Source: DATFWK01 sp035259345 (GTDB lineage Bacteria > Actinomycetota > Thermoleophilia > Miltoncostaeales > Miltoncostaeaceae). Taken from it: DNA of 17,936 nt. Shown here piece after piece: positions 7,226 to 13,392 of this stretch. The notes beneath the pieces were generated by a model. That model made no database searches, had not been told where the DNA came from, and saw nothing but the letters and a program-made list of their open reading frames with translations. Position numbers and translations under genes: made by a program. The stretch is from NCBI GenBank assembly GCA_035259345.1, contig DATFWK010000211.1, positions 1-17,936 of the forward strand, given 5' to 3'. How positions within the stretch are numbered: position 1 is the first letter of the stretch; each line of letters starts with the position of its first letter.

Positions 7226-8179
7226 GTGGTGCGCTTCGGACGTGGCGCCGCCGCCGAGGCGACCGAGCTCGTCGGCGGCCCCTTCACCCTCCTGACCACC
7301 GAGCGCGCGGCCGCGACGCTGCCCGACCTCGCCCAGGCCGCGGACGGGGTCTTCGCGATCGGGCCCGGCATGGTGAACGAGCTCGCCGGGGAGCTGCGGC
7401 CCCACCTGCGCGCGGCCGCCACCCTCGTCGCCCTCGGCGGCGGGCGCGTTATCGACACGGCCAAGTCGCTCGCGGCCGCGGACCCGCCGCGCCGGGTCGT
7501 CGCGATCCCCACGACGCTCTCGGGCGCCGAGATGACCGCCATCCACCGCCAGGCCCCGGGCGTTCCGGCCGACAGCCCACGTGTGCGGCCGGCCGTCGTG
7601 ATCAACGACCCGGGCATCTCCGCATCGCAGCCGGAGCTCGAGATGACCGCGAGCGCCCTGAACGCCCTCGGGCACGCGGTCGAGGCGCCGCTCACACCGC
7701 GCGCCGCGCCGGTGCCGACGCTCGCGGCGCTGGAGGCGGCGCAGCTCATCGTCCGGAGCCTGGCGGTGAAGGGCTCGCCGAGCCGGGACGGCCTGGCGCT
7801 CGCTGCCCTGCTCGGCGGGTACGCCATCGACGCCGCCGGCTACGGCCTCCACCACGTGATGTCCCAGACGCTGGTCCGCCACGCCGGCGTCGGCCACGGC
7901 CAGGCGAACGCCGCGATGCTCCAGCACACGATCCGCGCGCTCGCACGGCGGTTCCCGGAGGGAATCGCGCGGCTGGGCTACGCCATCGACGACGACCCCG
8001 CGGCGGTGGCAGCCCGCCTCGCCGTCCGCGCCGGCGCCGCGCGCCTCCGCGACCTCGGCGTTCCGTTCGAGTCGATCCCGGAGCTGGCCGCGCACGCAGC
8101 GCAGCGCCCGGACCTCTCCCTCACCCCGCCGGCCGCGGACGCCGCCGAGCTGCGCGAGATCTACGAGGTCGCCTGGTAG
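7226..8179 (+). CDS. Maleylacetate reductase-like protein (iron-alcohol dehydrogenase superfamily)
   Basis: Group III dehydrogenase fold. Visible are a nucleotide-binding glycine motif ALGGGRVIDTAKS (69-81), IPTTLSGAEMT (94-104), and the metal-site region SALNALGHAVEA (143-154) with H150, plus H210 and H224 at the family's 14-residue spacing. The usual first metal ligand Asp is Asn146, as I recall for maleylacetate reductases. From GTG 7226 it has 317 residues, short by roughly 30, and the first beta strand appears to begin upstream: the frame stays open back through FAWRDGERVVRFG without an ATG, GTG or TTG, so a non-standard start near 7169 inside hmgA is possible. Its place after hmgA suggests that it reduces a maleylacetoacetate-type intermediate, which is inference. 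Confidence 0.85.
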   Translation: MVRFGRGAAAEATELVGGPFTLLTTERAAATLPDLAQAADGVFAIGPGMVNELAGELRPHLRAAATLVALGGGRVIDTAKSLAAADPPRRVVAIPTTLSGAEMTAIHRQAPGVPADSPRVRPAVVINDPGISASQPELEMTASALNALGHAVEAPLTPRAAPVPTLAALEAAQLIVRSLAVKGSPSRDGLALAALLGGYAIDAAGYGLHHVMSQTLVRHAGVGHGQANAAMLQHTIRALARRFPEGIARLGYAIDDDPAAVAARLAVRAGAARLRDLGVPFESIPELAAHAAQRPDLSLTPPAADAAELREIYEVAW

Positions 8180-8242
8180 TCGACGGCCTGTAATCGGTTT
8201 GGTGGTGCCGGCTCACGGCTCAGCCCTCCCAGTGTTGGGAAG

Positions 8243-8569
8243 TCACGCCTGACCAACGTCGTATCGCTGCGAATGCTCACGCATCGCTTCGAGTACCTCT
8301 GGCCAGGTGCCGAGAGCCTCGACAGTGGGCCAGCGCGGGTCGATCTCTGGCCCCTCGCGTATCCACGTGAGGTGGACCAGCGCCCACTCGTCGTGATCGA
8401 GCGCGAAGACGGCGCGATCGCATCCGTCGCACTTGGCGAAGCATTCGGCCTCGCGGGCAGCGAGCCTGTGGCCTTCGCCGCACTCCTTCCGTAGTTCCGC
8501 CACGAACCCGTCGCGGACGTCTGGCTTCGCATCCAAGCTCCGCCAGTTCGTCGGGAGCGAAGACGGCAT
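8243..8569 (-). CDS. Small hypothetical protein with Cys-rich centre
   Basis: A 108-residue protein (one more residue if the adjacent GTG at 8572 is used). The segment ECFAKCDGCDRAVFALDHDE is followed by WALVHLTW, then a Pro/Trp-rich stretch EGPEIDPRWPTVEALG and a C-terminal helix. The DDxxFAL...WALVHLTW...PRWP pattern resembles small uncharacterised bacterial proteins I have seen, but I know no function. Four cysteines lie within about 20 residues and could bind a metal, although the spacing is not a standard zinc ribbon. It is convergent with the reductase-like gene. No clear ribosome binding site is visible. Confidence 0.65.
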   Translation of the reverse strand: MPSSLPTNWRSLDAKPDVRDGFVAELRKECGEGHRLAAREAECFAKCDGCDRAVFALDHDEWALVHLTWIREGPEIDPRWPTVEALGTWPEVLEAMREHSQRYDVGQA

Positions 8570-8581
8570 CACAGCATCGTA

Positions 8582-8689
8582 GACGCGCCCGGCTACGCGC
8601 CTCCCGACCCGATCGAGGAGGATGAGGTCTGGGCCGGATTCGTCGACGGCGTGACGGCCGTCGTCGAGGAGCGGTACGAGGGCCTCTAG
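8582..8689 (+). pseudogene. Possible remnant of a gene 3' end
   Basis: This frame, open from about 8495 and closed by TAG 8687-8689, encodes DAPGYAPPDPIEEDEVWAGF followed by VDGVTAVVEERYEGL. That peptide has a protein-like acidic, amphipathic composition, while the part before 8582 is Arg-rich and overlaps the divergent small gene. There is no start codon or ribosome binding site. It looks like the tail of a gene whose front part has been lost, but a chance open frame cannot be excluded. Confidence 0.3.
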
Positions 8690-8707
8690 CGACGTCGCTG
8701 TCGTTCC

Positions 8708-8728
8708 CCCGGGCGCCAGCGGCCCGGG
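8708..8728. terminator. GC hairpin between the remnant and the minus-strand operon end
   Basis: CCCGGGC (8708-8714) and GCCCGGG (8722-8728) form a perfect 7-bp stem with a 7-base loop, about 20 bases beyond the stop of the minus-strand small alpha/beta gene. There is no T tract on either strand, so if it ends transcription it does so as an actinobacterial-style hairpin without a U tail. Confidence 0.45.
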
Positions 8729-8748
8729 CAGCCCGCCGGCGGCCCGGC

Positions 8749-9003
8749 TCAGGCCACGGGGACCGGCGCGTCGCTGACCGGCGTGATCTCGGCCGTGGTG
8801 AGGCGCGCGCCAGGCCTGAGGAACTCGTGCAGCTTGGTGATGTCGTCGGTCTCGACGACGAGGAAGACCGTGTGGGCCGGGAACGCGAGCCAGTACCCGT
8901 GGATCTTCACGTCCTTGGACTCGTGGTCGAACAGCGAACGAGAGCCGCCCTTGCCGTACGGGCAGTTCTCCGGGGTGTGCGTCTGCTTGATGTGAAACAG
9001 CAT
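8749..9003 (-). CDS. Small alpha/beta hypothetical protein (possibly DUF3303-like)
   Basis: An 84-residue protein starting MLFHIKQTHTPENCPYGKGG, with a central SLFDHESKDVKIHGYWLAF and a C-terminal ARLTTAEITPV strand. The beta-alpha-beta pattern and length resemble small dimeric ferredoxin-like-fold proteins such as DUF3303. This is a resemblance, not a firm family call. ATG 9003 is preferred because GGGAG lies about 11 bases upstream; ATG 9012 would leave only two bases to that motif. The open frame extends much further upstream but there it is only the antisense-like shadow of the ferritin-like gene. It is the last gene of a likely minus-strand operon. Confidence 0.75.
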   Translation of the reverse strand: MLFHIKQTHTPENCPYGKGGSRSLFDHESKDVKIHGYWLAFPAHTVFLVVETDDITKLHEFLRPGARLTTAEITPVSDAPVPVA

Positions 9004-9053
9004 GGTGAGCATGTCTCCCGTTGGTATGGTCGTCGACCCGTCGGGCGCCTGGC

Positions 9054-9617
9054 TCAGCGCGGGCGGTGGAGGCCGTGGCGGCGGCCGGTCCGCCGCACCT
9101 CCACGCCGAGCTCGTCGGCGAGCTCCGCCTCCGTCGTCTCGAGCAGCCACTCGATCCGCTCGTCGCTGCGGTCCTGCATGTGTGCGCCGAGCGCCTCCTC
9201 GCTGAGCACGGCCGTGGCGGCGGTCCGCAGCACCTCCCCGAGCCGCTCGCCGCGCGCGTCGGCCACGGCGTCGAGCGCCTCCCAGACGAGCCGGTCCTGG
9301 GTCTCGAACGAGATCAGGTGGAGCAGCCGGTAGAGCCCCGCGCGGGGGGTCCCCTCGGTGGCGTCGATCACGCCCTCCGTCATCCGGTTCGCGACGGCCG
9401 CCCCCGGCGAGACGTAGTCGGGGTCGCCGCCGAGCTCGCGGATCGCCTGCTCGATGACGAGGCAGTGCCGGCGGCTCTGCTCTGCGTACTCGATCAGCTT
9501 CTCCCGGCGGTCCTCGGCGGCGACGTCGACACACCGCGCGTACATCCGGGCGCCGTTGGTTTCGACGGCGAGCAGCTCCGACAGGAGATCGAGGACCCGC
9601 TGGTCGTCGTCCGTCAC
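9054..9617 (-). CDS. Ferritin-like domain protein
   Basis: A 187-residue, almost wholly helical protein. Helix one carries LLAVETNGARMY (E19), helix two carries EYAEQSRRHCLVIEQAIREL (E46, H51), then GGDPDYVSP, and a second pair of helices has FETQDRLVWEAL (E105) and a C-terminal Glu-rich helix. This fits a four-helix ferritin/rubrerythrin-like bundle, but the exact ExxH diiron motifs are not clear, so metal binding is uncertain. The Arg/His-rich C-terminal tail (about residues 175-187) is unusual. GTG start. It lies 9 bases after the LtrA stop and 50 bases before the next gene in a same-strand run. Confidence 0.8.
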   Translation of the reverse strand: MTDDDQRVLDLLSELLAVETNGARMYARCVDVAAEDRREKLIEYAEQSRRHCLVIEQAIRELGGDPDYVSPGAAVANRMTEGVIDATEGTPRAGLYRLLHLISFETQDRLVWEALDAVADARGERLGEVLRTAATAVLSEEALGAHMQDRSDERIEWLLETTEAELADELGVEVRRTGRRHGLHRPR

Positions 9618-9626
9618 GGCGGGAGC

Positions 9627-10808
9627 CTACCGAGCGGGCTGCTCCCTGCGGACCCGCGCCCTGGCCTCGCGGAAGCGGATCGCCTCGTAGGCCACCAGCA
9701 CGATCCAGATCGCGGCGACGATCGCGAGGGTCGCGAGGGCGGGGATGACGAGCGCCAGCGGGGTCACGGCGGCGAGCAGCACCGCGGCGACGGCGCGCTG
9801 GCGGTTCCAGGTGCCGAGGTTTCGCAGGCGGAACGCGAGCTGGCCGACGAGGTAGAGCGCGCAGCCGCAGCAGAGCGCGAAGGCAGCGACGGCGTGCAGC
9901 TCGTCGCCGACGTGGGCGAGCGTCTTCTTGGCACCGAGCGCGAAGAGGACGATTCCCGCGACCATCAGCAGGTGGATGTAGCTGTAGGAGTCACGCGCCA
10001 GGGCCGCCCGCTCCGCGCCCTCCGCACGGCGCAGGCGCCGCTCGGCGACGGGAGCCACCACGTCGAAGTAGGCCCACCAGATCGCGGCGGCCACCACCAG
10101 GCCGAGCACCGCAGCGGTGATCTTGCCGCTGCCGATCGCGCTGCCCGCCGCGCCCGCCCCGATCGCGACCACGGACTCGCCGAGCGCGATGATGATGATC
10201 AGGCCGTGGCGCTCGGCGAAGTGCCCCGGCGCGACCTGGAAGCCGTAGCTCTCGGAGCGGGCGGCGCCCCCGTAGTCGAGCAGGAGCGCGACGACCCACA
10301 GCGCCACTTGCGGCCACCCGTCGAGGAACGCGGCGCCGAGGATGAGCAGCGGCGGGATCGCGATCCGGCGGGCCAAGAGGCCGACGGCGTGGTGGACCTC
10401 CGGGTCGTCGCGCGTGGCGGCCGAGAAGATGATGAGGTGCAGGCCGCGGACCGCGAGGTAGGCGCAGCCGAACAGCACCGCGTCCTCGCCGAAGGCGCGG
10501 GGCGTCGCGATCGCGACGATCAGCATCGCCGCCATCGCGAGCAGCATGGCGAGGCGCGCCCGGACGGCCTCCGGGTCGATGGCGTTGGTGAGCCACGCGT
10601 AGCCCGTCCAGCTCCACCAGATCGCCGCCAGCACCAGCATCCCGCGGGCGAGCCCCTGCCAGGTGAGGTCTGCGGAGATCAGCGCCGTGACCTGCGTGAT
10701 CGCGAAGACGAAGACGAGGTCGAAGAAGAGCTCGAGCGGCGTGACCCGCTGCTCACCCGGCTCCGGGGCGTCGCTCGCCGGGCGCCAGACGGTCTGCCCG
10801 ACCGTCAC
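9627..10808 (-). CDS. ltrA: Low temperature requirement protein A (LtrA) family membrane protein
   Basis: A 393-residue polytopic membrane protein with about ten hydrophobic segments. The two signature motifs of the LtrA family are present: VTPLELFFDLVFVFAITQ at residues 22-39 and FAERHGLIIIIALGES at 197-212. The family was named from a Listeria locus needed for growth in the cold, and its biochemical role remains unknown. GTG start with GAGGAGG about 8 bases upstream. It follows the aldo/keto reductase stop by 13 bases, so co-transcription is likely. Confidence 0.94.
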   Translation of the reverse strand: MTVGQTVWRPASDAPEPGEQRVTPLELFFDLVFVFAITQVTALISADLTWQGLARGMLVLAAIWWSWTGYAWLTNAIDPEAVRARLAMLLAMAAMLIVAIATPRAFGEDAVLFGCAYLAVRGLHLIIFSAATRDDPEVHHAVGLLARRIAIPPLLILGAAFLDGWPQVALWVVALLLDYGGAARSESYGFQVAPGHFAERHGLIIIIALGESVVAIGAGAAGSAIGSGKITAAVLGLVVAAAIWWAYFDVVAPVAERRLRRAEGAERAALARDSYSYIHLLMVAGIVLFALGAKKTLAHVGDELHAVAAFALCCGCALYLVGQLAFRLRNLGTWNRQRAVAAVLLAAVTPLALVIPALATLAIVAAIWIVLVAYEAIRFREARARVRREQPAR

Positions 10809-10821
10809 CCGGCCGTCCTCC

Positions 10822-11793
10822 TCACCGGTCCACGAGCCGGTCGAGCGACTCGGGGTAGCGCGCGCCCGCCACCGCGGCCGGCGGGACCGCCTCCTCGATG
10901 GCGGCGAGCGCGTCGCCGTCGAGGGCCAGGGCGGCCGCGGCGGCGTTCTCGTCGACGCGCTCCCGGCGCGTGGTGCCGGGGATCGGCACGACGTCCGGGC
11001 CCCGCGCGAGCAGCCACGCGAGCGCGAGCTGGCCGGGGGTCGCGCCGAGCGACGCAGCGACGCCCGCCAGGGCGTCGACCAGGGTCATGTTGCGCCGGAG
11101 GTTCTCCGCCTCGAAGCGCGGCATCGTGTTCCTGAGGTCCCCCTCGCCGAACGAGGCCTCGCGGACGCCGCCGGTCAGGAACCCGCGGCCGAGCGGGCTG
11201 AACGGCACGAGGCCGATGCCCAGCTCCCGGAGCGTCGGGACGACGGCCTCGACGTCCCGCGTGACCAGGGAGTACTCGCTCTGGAGGGCCGTGATCGGAT
11301 GGACCGCATCGGCGCGGCGGATCGTCGCGGCCGACACCTCGGAGAGCCCGAGCGCGCGGACCTTGCCCGCCGCGACCTGCTCGGCCATGGCGCCGATCGT
11401 CTCCTCGATCGGGACGCTGGGGTCGACCCGGTGCAGGTACCAGAGGTCGACGTGGTCGACGCCCAGCCGCCGCAGCGACGCCTCCAGGGCCTCACGGGCC
11501 CAGGCCGGCGAGGCGTCGATGGGATAGTCCCCGCCGCTTCGGAAGCCGAACTTGGTCGCGAGGACCACCTCGTCGCGCCGACCCGCGATCGCCCGGCCCA
11601 CGAGCAGCTCGTTCTCGTAGGGGCCGTACACGTCGGCCGTGTCGAGGAACGTGATGCCGGCGTCGAGGGCATGGCGGATGAGGGCCTCGCCGATGGCCGG
11701 GTCCGGCGGCGGTCCGTAGTTCGCCGAGAGGCCCATGCAGCCGAGCCCGATCGCTGAGACCTGGAGCCGGCCGCCGAGCACCCTCTGTTGCAT
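10822..11793 (-). CDS. Aldo/keto reductase
   Basis: A 323-residue NADPH-dependent oxidoreductase of the (beta/alpha)8 aldo/keto reductase superfamily. The catalytic tetrad is complete: D51 and Y56 in FLDTADVYGPYENE, K81 in VVLATKFGF and H121 in LWYLHRVDPSVP. The cofactor-binding end is seen as VVPIPGTTRRERVDEN near the C terminus. The N terminus MQQRVLGGRLQVSAIGLGCM is typical of the AKR11/AKR13-like general stress group. ATG 11793 is chosen because GGGAGGGGCG lies directly upstream. First larger gene of the minus-strand run that continues with ltrA. Natural substrate unknown. Confidence 0.95.
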   Translation of the reverse strand: MQQRVLGGRLQVSAIGLGCMGLSANYGPPPDPAIGEALIRHALDAGITFLDTADVYGPYENELLVGRAIAGRRDEVVLATKFGFRSGGDYPIDASPAWAREALEASLRRLGVDHVDLWYLHRVDPSVPIEETIGAMAEQVAAGKVRALGLSEVSAATIRRADAVHPITALQSEYSLVTRDVEAVVPTLRELGIGLVPFSPLGRGFLTGGVREASFGEGDLRNTMPRFEAENLRRNMTLVDALAGVAASLGATPGQLALAWLLARGPDVVPIPGTTRRERVDENAAAAALALDGDALAAIEEAVPPAAVAGARYPESLDRLVDR

Positions 11794-11910
11794 CGCCCCT
11801 CCCAGCACCCGAGACCCAGGACGGGCGGATGTTCGCAGAGGGTCCGACCGGCGTGCCCAGGGCGCCGACGGCCGACAGCGGCGCGGCGCGACGGCCCCTT
11901 GTGAGGCGCG

Positions 11911-12066
11911 TCAGATGGAGCGGGCGATGCGGGCGCCGAGGGCGACGCCGACGATGCCGCCGCCGAGCGCGCACACCACGCCGGCGATCGAGAGCGTGTC
12001 GCCGCCCCAGATGCTCGGGACGAGGCCGCCGACGACGGTGCCGACACCAGCGAGGAACTTGACCAT
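11911..12066 (-). CDS. 51-residue glycine-rich membrane peptide
   Basis: A short open frame from ATG 12066 to TGA 11911. The peptide begins MVKFLAGVGTVVGGLVPSIW, has a GGDTLS turn, then a second hydrophobic stretch VVCALGGGIVGVALG and a basic C-terminal ARIARSI. Two Gly-rich hydrophobic segments of 12-18 residues suggest a helical hairpin with glycine-zipper spacing, a pattern common in small inner-membrane proteins. Codon use is biased to G/C third positions as in neighbouring genes. No clear ribosome binding site precedes the ATG, which lowers certainty. It sits upstream of the aldo/keto reductase on the same strand with a 117-base gap, and diverges from tatA. Confidence 0.65.
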   Translation of the reverse strand: MVKFLAGVGTVVGGLVPSIWGGDTLSIAGVVCALGGGIVGVALGARIARSI

Positions 12067-12092
12067 GTCTACTCATCGGCGCGGCCTCCGCC

Positions 12093-12105
12093 CGCCCTGA
12101 GGGCG
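12093..12105. promoter_or_regulatory. Short perfect inverted repeat in the divergent region
   Basis: CGCCC-TGA-GGGCG lies between the small membrane peptide gene and tatA. It could be a small operator or a leader hairpin for the minus-strand gene. Five-base arms in GC-rich DNA are weak evidence. Confidence 0.25.
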
Positions 12106-12118
12106 TGGCGCACCGTGC

Positions 12119-12147
12119 GTGACGATGTACGCTGGAAGCGGTTAAAG
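12119..12147 (+). promoter_or_regulatory. Candidate promoter of the tatA operon
   Basis: GTGACG (12119-12124) and TTAAAG (12142-12147) are separated by exactly 17 bases. The leader to the GTG start would be only about 10 bases. GCGAGG, a plausible ribosome binding site, lies immediately before tatA. Matches to consensus are four and three of six, so this is tentative. Confidence 0.3.
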
Positions 12148-12163
12148 CGGAAGCGAGGCAGCT

Positions 12164-12358
12164 GTGTTCGATCCGTCCCCGATGCACGTGGTCGTGCTGA
12201 TCGTGATCCTCGTCCTCGTGTTCGGCCCCAAGCGCCTTCCGGAGCTGGGACGCGGCCTCGGCAAGGGCATCCGCGAGTTCCGCTCCGGGCTCCACCGCGG
12301 CGCCGAGGCAGAGGGGCCCGCCGACGACGACGAGCCCCCGCCGGGAGCCGCGACCTGA
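12164..12358 (+). CDS. tatA: Sec-independent protein translocase subunit TatA/TatE family
   Basis: A 64-residue component of the twin-arginine translocase, which exports folded proteins. It has an N-terminal membrane helix MHVVVLIVILVLVFG (about residues 7-21), the hinge GPKRLPELG, an amphipathic helix GRGLGKGIREFRSGLHRG, and an acidic proline-rich tail, which is the full TatA plan at minimal length. GTG start with GCGAGG just upstream. tatC and tatB are not in the window, so it is an orphan copy. Its stop overlaps the next gene's likely CTG start. Confidence 0.93.
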   Translation: MFDPSPMHVVVLIVILVLVFGPKRLPELGRGLGKGIREFRSGLHRGAEAEGPADDDEPPPGAAT

Positions 12359-13392
12359 CGAGCGCGGCCGGCGGGGCGCCGGCTGCCCTCCCCCTGTCGG
12401 TGCTGGACCTCTCGCCGGTGCCATCCGGCAGCACGTCCGGGGAGGCGCTGCGCAACACGCTGGACCTTGCCCGCGCGGCCGAGCGCTGGGGCTTCCTGCG
12501 CTACTGGGTCGCCGAGCACCACAACCTTCCCGGTCTCGCGTGCCCGACGCCCGAGGTGACCGTCGCCCACGTCGCCTCCGCCACGAGCAGCATCCGCGTC
12601 GGCTCCGGCGGTGTGATGCTGCCGAACCACAGCCCGCTGCGGGTGGCGGAGGCCTTCCGCCTGCTCGAGGCCTTCCACCCGGGCCGCATCGACCTCGGCA
12701 TCGGACGGGCGGCCGGGACGGACCAGATCACCGCCTACGCGCTTCGCAAGGGCGGGGCCGCCAGCACGGAGTTCTCGGACCAGCTCGCCGAGCTTCTCGC
12801 CTGGGGCGAGGGCTTTCCGGACGACCATCCCTTCTCGCGCGTCGCGGCCGGCCCGCCCGACGTGCCGCTGCCCCCCATCTGGATCCTGGGCTCGAGCGAC
12901 TACGGGGCGCGCATCGCCGCCGAGCTCGGCCTAGGCTTCGCGTTCGCGCGTCACCTCAACCCCCGCGGGGCCGCCGAGATGATGGGCCTCTACCGCGAGT
13001 CGTTCAGTCCCGGCGAGCTGCCCGCGCCCCGGGCGATCCTCACGGTGTCCGCCATCTGCGCCGACACGGCGGGACGCGCCGAGGAGCTCGCCGCGTCGAT
13101 GGCCCTCGGCGTCATCCGCATGCGCCAGGGCCGGCCGGACAAGCTGCCGAGCCCGGAGGAGGCGCAGGAGCATCACTACACCGAGGAGGAGCGGGACCAC
13201 GTGCGCCGCTACCGGCGGGCACAGGTGGTGGGCGACCCGGCGTCGGTGCGCGATCAGCTCCAGGCGCTGGTCGAGGAGACCGCGGCCGACGAGGTGATGG
13301 TCATGACCTCGGTGCACGACCACGGCGAGCGCCTGCGCTCCTATGAGCTCCTCGCCGAGGCCTTCGCGCTCGCCCCGGCCGGCGCGCGCTGA
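12355..13392 (+). CDS. LLM class flavin-dependent oxidoreductase, MsnO8-like
   Basis: Luciferase-like monooxygenase of about 345 residues that would use reduced flavin (FMNH2 or F420) in a TIM barrel. Visible are the first strand LPLSVLDLSPV, YWVAEHHNLPGLACPTPEV (50-68), the flavin-region segment RVGSGGVMLPNHSPLRVAEA (81-100) and HPGRIDLGIGRAAGTDQ (108-124), which is the MsnO8-type pattern. Start choice is difficult: between the tatA region and GTG 12400 the frame has no ATG, GTG or TTG, and GTG 12400 would cut into the first strand. CTG 12355 overlaps the tatA stop as CTGA and has GGGAG seven bases upstream, so I prefer it. Substrate unknown. Confidence 0.9.
   Translation: MTSAAGGAPAALPLSVLDLSPVPSGSTSGEALRNTLDLARAAERWGFLRYWVAEHHNLPGLACPTPEVTVAHVASATSSIRVGSGGVMLPNHSPLRVAEAFRLLEAFHPGRIDLGIGRAAGTDQITAYALRKGGAASTEFSDQLAELLAWGEGFPDDHPFSRVAAGPPDVPLPPIWILGSSDYGARIAAELGLGFAFARHLNPRGAAEMMGLYRESFSPGELPAPRAILTVSAICADTAGRAEELAASMALGVIRMRQGRPDKLPSPEEAQEHHYTEEERDHVRRYRRAQVVGDPASVRDQLQALVEETAADEVMVMTSVHDHGERLRSYELLAEAFALAPAGAR

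Noticed and set aside
8225..8245. TCCCA-GTGT-TGGGA hairpin after the reductase-like gene as a terminator
   Set aside because: Only five base pairs, no T run, and it lies close to the end of the opposing gene; too weak to list.
8273..8494. Plus-strand frame of 73 residues opposite the small Cys-rich gene
   Set aside because: The minus-strand product has a more protein-like pattern (WALVHLTW, Cys cluster); the plus frame has no ribosome binding site.
9004..9534. Long upstream extension of the small alpha/beta protein frame
   Set aside because: The extension is Arg/Pro-rich and lies wholly over the ferritin-like gene and its downstream gap in another frame; the conserved part begins at ATG 9003.
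9021..11135. Very long plus-strand frame opposite the minus-strand cluster
   Set aside because: Asp/Arg/Glu-rich low-information product with no motifs, while the minus strand encodes clear LtrA, ferritin-like and aldo/keto reductase proteins.
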